Source: Struthidea cinerea (lineage: Eukaryota > Chordata > Aves > Passeriformes > Corcoracidae). Taken from it: 64,000 bases of DNA. A model generated the notes under the pieces. The model did not search any database and had not been told where the DNA came from. It was given only the letters and a program-made list of their open reading frames with translations. The DNA is taken from positions 70,301 through 134,300 of the forward strand of contig VZTI01005047.1 of assembly GCA_013397865.1 (NCBI GenBank), read 5' to 3'. Below, one piece after another: positions 1 to 12,979 of this stretch (its first letter is position 1; every line of letters starts with the position of its first letter). Made by a program: the position numbers and the translations under genes.

Positions 1-3000
1 AAATTAGCAATGAAATGCTGTTTGGCACATGAAACAACTGCAGATTTCTAAGCAAGAGAGTCACATAAAGTAAGTAATTTCAGAAGATTCAGCTGTGATA
101 CATCAAGGGCTGAGGGGGAGGAAATAATCACCACCCCATTATAAATTATTTCCCCTATTACTTTGCCTAGGGACTGCTGGACTGGGAGGTTTTAGGCTTG
201 AGAGACTGGTAACATGGATATAAATCAACTGCTTCCCAAAATGCGGGCTCACAGGGTGTCTGTGTCTGTGTCTGTACAAATATGACGTTCTCAGGCTCTC
301 CAGAGACTCAGGCACATGGTGAATAACAATGTGTAGATCTTCCCAAAGTCATTGGAAAGATGCTTCATTTCTTAATATTTGCCTCTGCCAGAGATTCCCC
401 AGCAGCTGAAATGGCAGGACAGTTTGTACTTCAGCTGAAAAGGCATAAAACTCAGTCTAAGGGAAAGATGTCACAAGGCAGCTAAACTGATCTACCCGGC
501 CAAGGTGGCTCTTCTCCTTTTAAAGGGATGATGCCACCTCACCCTTCTTTACATCACCTGGTATGATTCCCTCAGCCTCCACGGCACCATTAAATTTACT
601 CCCTTTTCTTTAGTGACTGAGCTTGGTCTGGCCTCTGTGAGCTGAGGAGATGCCAAAACCAGTGTGAGGAGGACATAGCAGGACACAAGGTGGAAAGGCA
701 GCAAGAGCAGTTTCTCACACCAGCACAGTGGGGTTTGCTGGAGTTCATCCACCACAGCTCCTCAGCTGTGCCTTCACAAGGGAAATTGAGCTGGGAGCCA
801 ACACATCCTTGGCCTTGCCAGAGGGCTGTCTTCAGACCACTGTCACTGCTGACTCCAACATGGTACAAGCTCAGAATTCCTCTCACAAACGCGCATAACT
901 TTCCTGTTCCCAAAAGTTAACTTTCATTGAACTGGAATTTTACCAGGGGTGTACTTGGCAAAGTAATGCAACTGTTTCAAGATGAAAACTGACAATGCAG
1001 TTTTCAAATGGAAAAAAAAAAAGGAAAAAAAAACCAGGAAAACCTGCCATTCAAATCAGTCATCGCACCTGGATGCTCCAGTGTGACCTCATAAAATCCA
1101 CAGCAATGGACAACAGCCTTGCAGTGTACTACACGGCTTCTACCCAGACTATCTCCAGCCACATGAGAGGTGAATGCAGGCTCTGTAGCTGTTCCTTCAG
1201 CTGATGTAACTGCGAGAACTCAAGTGAATTGGCTCCAAGGTGTTAGACCAGTAATTACAGTAAGCAGTGGGAAACAGCATTGTGCGACCTACGTAACACT
1301 CTCAAGTCACAGTGTTTCTTCCCACACTCCTTTAAACATGTGAATTGTAATTGGTTCAGTGTTACATTAGAGAAGACACAGAGGTGGGGAATATCCAACT
1401 CTTTATTAAAATAGTATTTTTAACCACCAGAGGGAGCACTGGCCCTGAATATATTTCAGGAATAAAATAAACATGTACAATAAATGTCATCTGTTTGTCC
1501 TCAGCTGCACTTACCATTTTCAGTATTTTATTGAAAGTGTGAAGTGGATATCAGTCAAGCAGAATTATTGCTATATGCTTACAGGACGTGTGTCCTCAAA
1601 TGCACTGACGATGTTTAACATTACAAAATTCCCACTGCACATTCTTCAGCAGAATCTATCTGCACTGTAGCTACACAATTCTGGAGCCACACAAGTAACA
1701 AGTAATTAATTACACAAACATAACTCTGCAGACATGCAAAGAATCTGTGTAGGAGCTCTGTAAACATCTTGGCTCACCCAAAAGTTTTGGGGCTGAGTTC
1801 CTGACTGTATGTAGAACGGAAGAGGGGGCTGAAGCAGAGAGAGGGGGGAGTCAGCAAAATCTGGATTCTTGCATTGCCAGGAAGCATCTGAAAGAACTCC
1901 GTCCCATGGAAACATGAGTGCAGCATTTTTGGCATGACTAACAGAAGGAACTATGACAATTTCACATGGCCTGCACAGCTCCACAGTCAGGCTGGCAGTG
2001 GGCTGGATGAGGCCCTGAACAACTTCAAGCACTACCAGGGCTGCTCTACACTAAACTCAGACACGTACAACAACAAAGATCCACCCCAACAGCAGCTGAC
2101 GAACAGCACTCTCTTATTCATGACCTCCTTGCCATGGTGTTTATTCTGCCATCTCCCCTTTGCTCCCTCCCCAGTGGCTTTCACCTGTGGGACTCCTTCC
2201 GTGTCACAGTCAAATGAGCTCTCAGGCTGCATTTTGAGGGGAGGACACTGAGAAGCACCTATTTATGGTGCAGATGCCAGTGCCATACAGGATCATGTAC
2301 AACGGGACAGGCACCCTGATGACCAAATCTCATTCTGTTTTTTCACTCCCTGACAGGATTATTCTTCCTACTGTGAAAGTATCTTTTCTCAAGGATCATG
2401 AATTTACAACACTGAAGAACCTGTGCAGCTTGATACAAGATGAGCCCAAACCTCCAATAGCAACTCCATTGATATAAACATTTCATCAGAGGGCTCTTCA
2501 GGTTTAAGGTTCAGGGACTGAGCGTGGGCCTCTGCCTCCTAAATACTAAAGAATGCTTAGAGCAAAAGCATACTTCTGTGGCACCTCATGGCTGCACAGA
2601 ACATTCCTCAGGAAGCTGCTAAGTGCTTCCCAGGAGTATAAAAATAGAAATAACAATCTTTGATTACCCTTTTCCCTACATATCAGTATCTATGTGCTTA
2701 GCTGGCGCTCAAGTGCATGGATATACTGTATGTCTCAAAGAAATTCAGAAGCTGAATAAGAAATGAGTGAAGTAAAATTAACATTCAAAAGCCAATCATG
2801 GCTATAATTTAACTGGTGTCAAGTAATTGGTTTCTGATCAACGTCATACATTTTCAGTTAAACCAACTACAAGTAAGAGCTCCTCCCTCCATAATTTAAC
2901 AAGTCTTCTTCGTGTAATTCCTCTTCTTGCTCTCCCATAGTCATTCCTCATTTTCCAAAGGTGGTAGTCAGTTTTTTCAATGCAGCTGCCCAAAGTTTTA

Positions 3001-3318
3001 GGACTTCTTGAGCCATGTACACTCTTACCTTAGGCTCTCAATTTTTCCTTATATTTGCATGTATTTCATTCCTGTATGCTTTGTGTGATATTTCATTCCA
3101 GTGTAGATAAATGTCACAGATCCAGAAGTAGCTGGGATGCTGAGGGGGTACATATTTATTCATAGCATGATTGAGGGCATGGTATATGAAGTACAGAAAT
3201 ACAAAAAGAGAGAGAAGAAGACAGCAACCAAACTTTAACTGTGGAAGTCTGCCTGCACAGAGTTTGGCAGTTTAACACCAAAGTATGTGGTTCATTGCCT
3301 TTATGTTTAAGCTTCTCT

Positions 3319-3324
<6 letters not shown>

Positions 3325-3362
<38 letters not shown>
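3325..3362 (+). repeat. A38 homopolymer
   Basis: Uninterrupted run of 38 A in collagen intron 2. No target-site duplication or retroposon body was recognised next to it. Confidence 0.97.
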
Positions 3363-3365
<3 letters not shown>

Positions 3366-4599
3366 CAGTACAATAACACAGCTTATGATGTTTCAGGAGG
3401 AAGCCACACAAACCTTTTTACAAAGGTATGCATGAGGCTCTCCAATTTTATTTTATTTTTTAAATCTTTTATCACACATGGGTCAAGGAGCCTCTTCCCA
3501 TCAACTAGAGCCACTCTGGGGAACAGAAGAACCCCAAAGAACCCCAAGGGAAGAGGATGTTTGAAGGACAAATGTGTTTGCACTGTAAAAAGAAAAAGGA
3601 AATTCTATCACCTGCATACAGGTTGAATCAAAAGGGTGCTATATTTCCCACCCCTTCTAATCATCTGTTGAACACATTAGGTCTGAGTAACTCTTCCTTT
3701 GTTTTATTACACATTGTGTTAAATCACTTCCAGTGTTGAAGGTCCAAGAATATAAGGGGTAAAAATGCTCCACACCCTTCCTACTTCATTAATGAAAATT
3801 ATTTAGCATTTGTTTGCATTTGCCATTGTTTAAAGGCTCACATTTAAAGATGAAACAGCAGGAGAAAAAAAGGATCTTGAACTTCTCTCGGTTTTTTAAT
3901 TTATTTTTGTTCAGATCCTAGACCAGGAATGAAGTGTGACGTCACATGCAAGTTTTATTCTCTTGCCAGAGGTTTGTCATGGACATATTTACAGAAAATA
4001 ATCTCTTCCATAAATAGTAAAAACATGGGCAGCTGGTCCTAGACAGTACAGACTGCAATAAAGTTCTCATAATGAGGTAGCTCATTTCTTGAGGGTATGC
4101 GACAGACAGTACTATTTGAGACAGTGAGAGTCTAGCTGCTTTTTTAGGTCAGGTTGGAAATGGCATTTCTAAAGCCTTAAACATTTTGAAAGTTCCATAG
4201 GAGTAAAATATCTTTCCACAAAACAGAGGAAATATTCTGGCTTCTGACCTTTAATCATGGGAACACCACAAGGCAGGTAACATTGTGCGTCAAAAGTGTA
4301 AATCAGTGCTTCTTTACTTTATTGTCTCTTGACTCAACCAGATCCATTGCAAAACAGACATGACAAGATACATTTTTGTAATGCCTCCAGGGATGCTCAC
4401 CCTAAATCAATGAAGTTAACAAAGATGCAATAATCATTAATAATAACGAAAAGAAGTATCTTTCTTATTTTGACATTGTAGCGGATATCAGTATCCTTGT
4501 CAGTAAGTGTCAACCAGAAGTTGGTGTGTTGCTCAGCAGGTGACTTTAAAGCTTTTCTGACCCAAAAAAAAAGGACAAGGACACGTGAAGAGGCCTGTC

Positions 4600-4740
4600 G
4601 GAATACAGGACATCCGCGATGCCTGACTGCCACCCAGAGGAGCTGGCGGGGAAGTGACACAGCCAGGCTCCGGGGACACTGCCAGCCCTGCCGCACAGCC
4701 CTTCCCGCCCACCCCTCTCCGGCTCTTCTTGAAAGCTGAT
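4600..4740. other. Small GC-rich patch in intron 2
   Basis: About 140 bases with several CpGs and C-rich runs (CCCTTCCCGCCCACCCCTCTCC) within AT-rich DNA. No coding content recognised. It could be a regulatory element or an old repeat. Confidence 0.35.
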
Positions 4741-6320
4741 GGAGCCCAGCGGGCAAAGGCAGTTTTGCCATCTAAAGCTTATACTCTGGAGAGTTTCACA
4801 AACACTATCTTTTCCCTTTTTTACTGAAGGAAACAGTGTCACTCAATTCTCCTGTCTTGGCATTGATTTCACTGCATTTAATACCTAGAACTTCCCGCTG
4901 AGATCCTTTTGTAGGAATTTCACGAGGCTGAATGTGTCTTTGCTGGATTTTCAGCCTCTATTTCCACACTTTCAGACAGAAATGAAGTTTGAGTTGAGGT
5001 GTTGGGATCACATCCTTAACTCACAATCCCCGTTAAGGTGCTGCAATACAGATGGAGGCTGCACCGGCTTCTCCGTTCACTGCGGGCTATTCAGGCCTTT
5101 GGTATTCCTCCCCCTATTCCACCTAACTACTGACATCGGAGCCAGAGGGCATTTTAGACTGCCCCTCTGTACTAGAGTCCCTCCCCTCCACCCCCACCAC
5201 TTAAAACCATTTCTTTTGCAGTCCTGCATCCAGTCTTTGCTTGGCATTCGAGCAAACCTAACAAAATTAAGGGTTACCAACCCCCCCCAAGGCTTTAAGT
5301 ATTCTGCTAACTATCCATGAAATGCTTTTGTTGCATCTGTTTATAGTCAGTGACAAAAGAATTAGAGAACACCCTATTTGATGCTAGTGACTGTGCTCAC
5401 TGGCTCAGCTCAGTACACTGTGCACACTGAACTTTGACACAAGCCTTGGTGAGTATTATTTTTGTTGGCATATCAATACATTTAAAAATGTTCCAGCTGA
5501 ACTTCGGTGTAAGCTGTCACATGCTTTCTTTAAGAGCCACAAAATTTATGGGTACATTTTGCCATGCTCATCACTCTTAAATATTCTAGGAGATATAAAC
5601 ATGATTTTCCAGACAGGAGTCAAAGTTTCTTTTCCCTTGGCTTTACCTTAATTTTGTTTTTCTTTTGCTGTTGAAGATTATATAAGAGAGTACTTTATCT
5701 ATAACTGAAAGCTAGCAATTAGATTCATCATTTAATTGAACTTTCTTTGCTATGTTATCTATAGTTCAATTAATTTAACTGTTCTATAGCCCTTTCTCAG
5801 GTGTTGTAGTTACTTGAAAAGAAATGCTGAAATCCTCTTCAACATCTCTTAAATATGGTTTCTCAACTGTTTTTGCTCCTACTGTGATATTAAATTTCTT
5901 TTGTGGCTAAACTAAAGATGTTCTCCAGCAGGTTAGAAACTTCCTTGTGTGATAAAAGTACTCCATTATCACTCCTTTAGCAGCTACTTCAGGTTTCCTC
6001 TTTGAAAATTCCACTTTCATGCTGCTTCTTACTGTTCTGTCTCCTTCCAGGTATATATGGTTACAAGTTTTGCTAATGCTTCTGCTGAAAGTGGTTTTGA
6101 GAACTTTGTAGAAAATTTGGCTTTTTACCCTTCCTTAATGAAATCCAAACTTTGAGAAAATCCAGATCTGCTTTTCTGAAGGCCGACATCATCTGGCCAG
6201 ATGTTTTCAGTGACTAATCTAAGTTACGACCTCTCTCTGAAAGCATAGGTCTAAAATCCGAAATAAGAAGCAGCTGAGAGAAAGGAAGCGAACAATTAAC
6301 GACCATGAGGTCTGAGATTA

Positions 6321-6327
6321 AAAAAAA

Positions 6328-6361
<34 letters not shown>

Positions 6362-6425
6362 ACAACACCAACAACAAAAAGAAATTGACGGAGCAGGGCT
6401 CCTCCATCTCATGTTCTATNCAACG

Positions 6426-6468
<43 letters not shown>

Positions 6469-6470
6469 AA
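6321..6470 (+). repeat. Two (CAA)n arrays split by a 40-base spacer and an N
   Basis: An A run (6321-6329) leads into imperfect CAA repeats to about 6379. A unique spacer of about 40 bases follows, then an unresolved base at 6420, then a second, cleaner CAA array (6421-6470). Both arrays carry a CGACAA variant. The A-run origin suggests growth from a retroposon tail, but no retroposon body was recognised. The N at the array edge hints at an assembly join, so the true length and order may differ. Confidence 0.9.
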
Positions 6471-9400
6471 CACCAACTTCCCAAATCACTTTTCGAACTT
6501 GGCTAGGAAGACTAGAAAGTGATTTAAGAAGATTAGTATATTACTGTGTTTCCCGAGTGATAATTATATACCCCCAGGTTGCTTCTTGTGAATATTGCTA
6601 TAGAGAAAATGTACACAGAGACTGATTATTAAGTGCATCAGATATTAAATTCTTGCGTGGAAACTGACATATCACACAACTATTTTAACATCTGTCTTGG
6701 TCTGAGATCCCCAGCAAATACAATATAGATTGAAGAGCAAAATGATTTAAAGAAACTTAAAGGGTTAACTACAAAATGTAGCTACTGCTGTACCCCAGAG
6801 TTTGCTGTCCCAGACTCCTAAGTTACACCCACAAAATCCTCTCAGAATCACAGAGTTTTAGTGGGCAATTAGACCAGATACTGAAAAACTGCACATCAGG
6901 ACAGAAGTTTTGTAACCACTATCTAGTCAGTAGATATTGACTGTTTGTATGGACATAATTTTAAATTTGGGAAGATTCCAAGCTGTAAGTACAGGTATTG
7001 CACAGGCACTGGGCAGCTCCACTTCCCGAGCATGAAGATTTCAGAGAAGCAGAGCTCTTACACATCTTTTCACATCTTATTCTGATCTCACAGAGGGGAA
7101 GCTTGACTGACTTCATTGGAGGCTCACATACTTCAGATCAAGCCAAGGCCCTGCAATCCTTTGGGAAACCCTAACGAAGGCATACACTAACAGCAATTGT
7201 ACAAATTTAAAATCAAGCCCTATGAGCTTGTTTTATTCCATGAAGAAATGCCTGAGCTCATTGTGCCAATGTCCTTATATTCAAAGATAATGCATCTAGC
7301 AACAGCTGCTTAAAAGGTCATATTGTGCCAAATGAAATATTACTTCGTGAAAACCTTCAGAAGTCAGCTCTAAAAACTAAACATGAGCATGTCCCACCAC
7401 ACAATACTGCTGGGATACGTGCTTTTATAGCCCTCTTTCCATAGAGATAAATTAATACGTTTAATCCACTGGTTTGTGTTAATCAAAGATACCTACTGTA
7501 CTCGTGCAAAAATATATCTTCATATAGAAAATGTTGCCAGAGACAATTGGGACAAATGGTTCCTATAACTATTTAAAACTAAGAAAAGCTGATGGTTTCA
7601 GATGCCACTTAGCAGTTTGGTCTAACAGCTGGGAAAGAGTAGAAAACTTTTCAGTACGTAGCATATGGCAATCAATACTATTTAAAGTTGTTTGACATTT
7701 TTTTCTTTTCAAGAATAGCAGCTCTCTTCACGAAACATGGATGTTCTTTTTCCCTGATTTGAATTAAAAAGATTATTTGTCTTGGAGTAAAGGATAAATC
7801 AATACGAATATATTACTGTCACTGCAGAATTGACAAAAACCATTGTGACAATGTCCTGATTTTCAAAAATATTTATGAATTGCAAGTTTCCCTGTAGAAC
7901 ACCAGATCTGCAGCTGATCAGTATCTTTGCTTACTTTATCACTGTCTTCTGTGTCTGCCCTTTCAGGCACAACTAGGTAATTTCATGTTATGTATTAGCC
8001 GTTTCCAGACTGCAGACACATTCTTGCCTCCCACATTGCTTGTCACCCCTCTTTCCAACTTTATGGCCACCTCCAGAGTATATTATTTGGTTGTGGTTTC
8101 CTTAGTGTCCTCAGTTCATGGTCTTTCCGACTCAGGCATAAACTGGTGCTGTACACAAAGTTCCTACAGCAGACACTTAAATAGGAACACTGAGCAGTGC
8201 TTACTAAAACCAAGCAGTGTCAATGAAAAGTGATAAAAAAATTAACATTCTTGATTTTAAAAAGTCTAATAAAGGTTAACAATGAAAAGCACAGATCAAA
8301 TGATTACTGATTTGCTCCACTAAAGGAACTGACTTGTTGCCTCTGCTGTATTTTCAAGGAAACTCAAAGTACTTAACAGTGAACTTCCCACTGACTGCCA
8401 GGGCTTCTCTCCAACAAGAGGGTTTATATTGTGTTAAATCATCAAAATCAGAAATATTTTTGTTCTACCTTTTGATACCTAAAATGACAGAAAAACCCTC
8501 AAAGGTCCTCCCAGTCTGGTAAAACTTTAAAAAAAAAATACAGGGACACAGTCCACTGCAACAGTCAAGTCTTCATTACACAGAGCAAAAGGAGAAGCAC
8601 AGTCCCCTGCAGACACCAAAACCACCTGTGGTTTTTAAGGCTGTAGAAGTGTGCAGGAGAGAAAGCACAGGTCTCTGCTCTGTCAGCGGGGAACTCCAGA
8701 GATGTCCCGCTGACTCTCAGTCTAAGTCAGAGCCACCTGGCTTCCAGATCCAAAATACCTCAAGCAAAGCCAGTTTGTGTACTTCTGCAGTATGGTCAAT
8801 CCACACAGGGGTGATGCACCCATCAAGGCAAACAGAGAAGTAAAATTTATGTAGGTATAATAATACAGATACAGTCTCAGAATTAGGGAAACAAATATAT
8901 GCCAAAATAAAATTATTTGCTCAAGTTTTGCTACTTCAAACCAAAAAACAGTCAAAACCAGCAGTTACTTTAGGAGTTAATTCTATTCTTATCTTCTATT
9001 TAGCAAAGATTTTTTTTTTTAATTGCAATACTTCATGCTCAATGACAAAAGCATGCTTGATATTCTTGTTGACTTCAACTTTCAGTGGGTAATGCTGAGA
9101 CAGTGAAATCATCAAAAAATATTTATACTGAAGAATGAGGATTTATACTTCAGTGAATTCTAACTGATAAGTCTAAGATGATTAATCCTTCTGTATTACT
9201 TACAGCAAGGTTCCAGTGTTGCCTTCATTTACTCATTTCTGATACAGAGTAAAAGTAGTGCAAAGGGTCATGAATGAGAGAATGAACATTTTTAGATGCA
9301 ACTCATCTTTGCACAGTCTTTGTTCTGAATGGTAATTAAATGCTTAACATGTTTCTTCTGCACACACTAACGGCTAGCACTTCTTATCTCGACAGGTGCT

Positions 9401-10637
9401 TGAAATTGTTCTCAGTATCTAGGTAGGCATAAAAGAGAAAACATAGCTTCAGTCTTCTTCTGAGTAGCTCAATAAAATGTAGGCAGGCATTCAAAACTCT
9501 AATCAGTTTAAACAGATCTCACACTTCAGTGAGGTTTAAGCGAACAGTCAACTTATTCTGCAGAAAACCAAATAAAACGCGTAAGAGGTAATAAATGAAG
9601 ATGTTTTAGGCTAATCTCTCTAATGGAAAACAGTAAGGTATTATTTATTATTTTAGCAATATTATGTTTTTCTAAAATTTCTGTACCTTTTGTTCGGCAA
9701 GTATGTGATACCTGACATTATATAGCTTAAAACAACAGCTTGATGTTCAGTGTAATAATAAAGGCTTTATAGGATAAGGGCCATCTGTTGCAATTATGCT
9801 CACTTTCTGAATTTTCTGAAAGGGATGAAAACCCTTAGAGTTTGTCAATTACATGCCCTTGATAAAGTATGAGTCATGTTAAAGGAGTTTGGCATGGAAA
9901 TGCAATTTTCATGGAAACAGTCTGATGAGTGAACATATTAAATGTACTCTAAATATGGCCATCATACTGATGAAATTCCCTAATGAGAGAGAAAAATATG
10001 GCAATGTAATTTACTCTTCCATGTCTGAAATGCTCTTGGGTAATATTTCTTGGGCATTTCACAGCTTTTTAAGTCAAATATCCTTTTCAGCACTTTTTCT
10101 GATGAGATCATTAATATGATTATTTGGCCAAATGAATTTTAATTAAACCCCACTAAATTGTAGGGTCTGGAACTTCTTCCCACACTATGGTAGAAAATAT
10201 CTCTCCAGATGTTAATAATTAAGGCATTAAAGAGTAAACCCACTTCCGCAGCTCCCGAAGCTCCCATGGCAGTAAAGTGGTGTGGGTGGATTGCTGAAGA
10301 GTGTGGGAGGATTGGAAAAGGCCCTTCAGCATTTGTGCACTTCTGCACGACATGGAAGCCAGATCAAAAGGGTTTCCAGTGTAGGCAGAATGTTGGCTGT
10401 GGATGGTGAAGGGCAGAGTGGATACATGCTCCCACATGAGAAGTGGAAAGCAGATGTTCTCTTATGTGGTCTCCTGGGGTATCCCAGGAGTTGGGCATGG
10501 CAGACTTCTCCCAGCCTGGATCTTGGCTAGGATCAGTCTTTCTGATCTGTCCTCTGATTAAGCAACATTCACGTAGATTTCTGAAGTAACAGAATCAGTA
10601 CATTTCTGAATTCTTCATTTCTGAAGTACAGAATGGT

Positions 10638-10659
10638 ACATCAGTACCATTACTGATGT
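10638..10659. repeat. 9-bp inverted repeat with 4-base loop
   Basis: ACATCAGTA, loop CCAT, TACTGATGT. It lies in a locally repetitive stretch (10575-10640) where TTTCTGAAGTA-like and ACAGAAT-like words recur. Probably a chance palindrome in intron 2. Confidence 0.6.
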
Positions 10660-12639
10660 GTGTGTTAATGGGAACCACGTTTAGCAGGGACATGTTTCAA
10701 ATCCAAATGCATTGGCTGGAAAGACCGTTTCTAGAAATAATACAGAGGCAAGCAGGAAGGATGCTCCCCTTACTTTTCCTGATCAGGTTCTGTCCTCAGG
10801 CCTGGGACCAAGTGGCAGGCTGTCCTTATTTTACACAGGTATTAAATGTAAAGAATCAGGATGAAAAACTACACTGGGCTGAAACAAGGGCAGGGGGCAG
10901 GGTTTTCTGAAATAAAACTCAGTTTTCTGTTCAAAATCCTAAGTATGTTTGAAACAGAGTTAACACAATGAGCAAGCATTGATCTGAACCAGGTTCGTGC
11001 ATGTTAAATGCATTCCAAAATACCTTCAAATGCCTTTTTGACTATCATTTTCTAGGTATAACTATTCATTCACCTGTCCCTAACGTCAATATCTGCATTT
11101 CCTACACAGTCTAAAATTATGTGAGTATTTCACTACACACGTGCTTAAAGTCAGAGAAGTTTGTGATGGAACCTATCAGGAAGAGTAGAGAGTACACTGA
11201 CACACTAGAATTTAGTATGTCTTCTGCTACTATGGACTGATATTTTTCTTTTGTCTACATTTTTAAACAGCCTAATGCGAGGTGGTTTTGGATTCTAGCA
11301 TATGAGACAAGGATCTATTTCTTTTAAAGAGAACATTTCGAGACTCTGGGCTATGCAAATGAAAAATGCCAGAAAGAGCTCTAGCAAACAGACAGGAATA
11401 CAGCTGGAAATAAATTAAGCATAAGGTTTAATACTATTTATTTCCCCAAGCTATCATTTTTTTAAATGATCTCGTTACAAGATGCTGGCATACTCTATGA
11501 TGTCTTTCAACAGAAGAGTTACAACATGTCTCTTTCGTTCTACCGTGACTCATTTGTACTTGTTACTGAACAGTAAGATCAAGCCATCAAGTAATGAATT
11601 CAGAGTTTTGAACCTTTCCCAAATCTTTGCTGTATTTGTTTTCAATATATAGTTGACTGTTATGAAACAGACATTAATGGGTCATTAAAGAAAGGAGACT
11701 CCATCTGAATGATATTTTGGACCTTGACACTTTTTATCTGTGTCACAAATTAATCTATGCTCTGTTACAAAGAAAATTATCTTGCTTGGGCCTCCAATTA
11801 AGTAATTTACACTCCTAGTTCTGGAAAACACCAAAGAAAAGCCACCAACAGACATTCTTAAATCCCTCATCCGTAAATATGCAGCTATTGCCTTTGAGAC
11901 AATGCAGAACACCAGCTGTCTATTTATTTCAAAGAACAAAACAATCCCCAAAACAAAAAGCAAACAACCCCTCCATCTCTTCTAAGCATTCCTTTGGGTG
12001 ACCTAAACAACTTACCTCGAAAAACATACCCAAAGCAACCACAGGATGATAAAACTGGTTTACATTCATTTATAATGGTAGATATACAGCACATGTGCAT
12101 GCACAAGAGAACACATCATAGATTAAAATCTCTACAAGCAAAATTGGAAGAGATAAGGAGAGTGATTGAATGTCTACAATATTTACAAAAGCAGGTAATT
12201 TACAGGGGGAATTCACGGAATGCTTAAGTACGCTATATTTTTGCTTCACTTACTGCTTTAAAAGAAGACTTTAAAGGGCCTTTTTTGTTTCACACACAAG
12301 AAGTTTGGATAACTGAAATGGGAACTTTCAAATTCATTTGTAAGGTTCTGTCAAAAGTTTTAAATATTTTTTTTTCTTGACCTGCAACACTTTTCTGTAC
12401 CTAAGTTGATCATTAACCTCCCTACTCCTACTGCAAGTCTCTGCCTCCCATGGCTAACCCTGGTCGGGGTTCATTGATTATGATGCCTCACAGCCGTCCT
12501 GAAGAGCAATCTGCATGGCATGCTGAGAGGAGCATTTCTGAATGGAACTGCTCGCCTCACTTTCCAGAGGTAGTCAGGATGTCAAGCCTGCTACCCACTG
12601 AAAAGGCTGGAGTGAGGGAAAGGTGAGAGTGATGGGTTA

Positions 12640-12880
12640 GCATCCCACTTGATGGGGAAGGAGAGAGGGCACGGCCACACTGGGCTGGAGTTCACCCCAC
12701 AATGTGGGCATTGGCCTGCTTCCCACCCCTGGCCCTCCTGCGCCCTGCAGCCACAGGCACGGAGATGGCTGCCGTTGGGAAACCCTCAGAGGGCACGTGG
12801 CCTGGCCTTGGCAGTGCTCCCTGGCGGTGCAAGCCTTCACGGAAAGCAATGGCTCACCTGACTCCCAGCAGATTTTATAC
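12640..12880. other. GC-richer patch next to collagen exon 2
   Basis: GC-richer than its surroundings and lying 50-290 bases into intron 2 on the minus strand. The overlapping open frames do not encode Gly-X-Y repeats or any recognised domain. Treated as intron. Confidence 0.4.
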
Positions 12881-12928
12881 CCTGTGGCTGAAATAGGCAA
12901 GAAAATGAAATGGGGAGAGCTGACTTAC

Positions 12929-12979
12929 CTTTTGCCCTTTTACTCCACTGCAATCACATTTTCCACAACCGGAACATCC
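12929..12979 (-). CDS. COL4A1: Exon 2 of a type IV collagen alpha1-like chain (start of the 7S domain), probably COL4A1
   Basis: Seen: on the minus strand a pyrimidine-rich tract ending TTTTATTTTCAG precedes 51 bases, followed by the donor GTAAGT. In phase 0 the exon reads GCSGCGKCDCSGVKGQK. Family knowledge: this is the cysteine-rich N-terminus of the 7S domain of collagen IV, which joins four protomers through disulphide and lysine crosslinks; the last six residues (GVKGQK) begin the Gly-X-Y triple helix. Human COL4A1 has SGCGKCDCHGVKGQK here, differing at one position over 15 residues. Human COL4A5 has KCDCSGIKGEK, sharing the serine but differing more elsewhere. Human exon 2 is 60 bp and phase 0 in both; this one is three codons shorter, which changes the Cys spacing. 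The product is a secreted basement-membrane chain. Exon 3, expected to start GERG, is not in the window, so the rest of the gene lies to the left. Identity as collagen IV alpha1-like is strong; the exact paralogue is inferred. Confidence 0.8.

Larger units (their letters stand above)
1..12928 (-). other. Part of intron 2 of the minus-strand collagen IV gene
   Basis: This stretch follows the exon 2 donor on the minus strand. I looked for GGN-repeat (Gly-X-Y) coding on the minus strand next to splice sites and found none, so exon 3 is presumably beyond position 1. It contains an A38 tract, split CAA arrays, two GC-richer patches (about 4600-4740 and 12640-12880) and otherwise unremarkable AT-rich DNA. 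No intact interspersed repeat was recognised, though old, decayed copies cannot be excluded by eye. Confidence 0.6.

Noticed and set aside
4934..5320. 128-codon frame in intron 2
   Set aside because: No Gly-X-Y content, domain or exon signals; a chance frame.
6843..6880. Minus-oriented CR1 3' end (CAGAATCACAGAG)
   Set aside because: The match covers only a few bases and the sequence beyond it does not follow any CR1 consensus.
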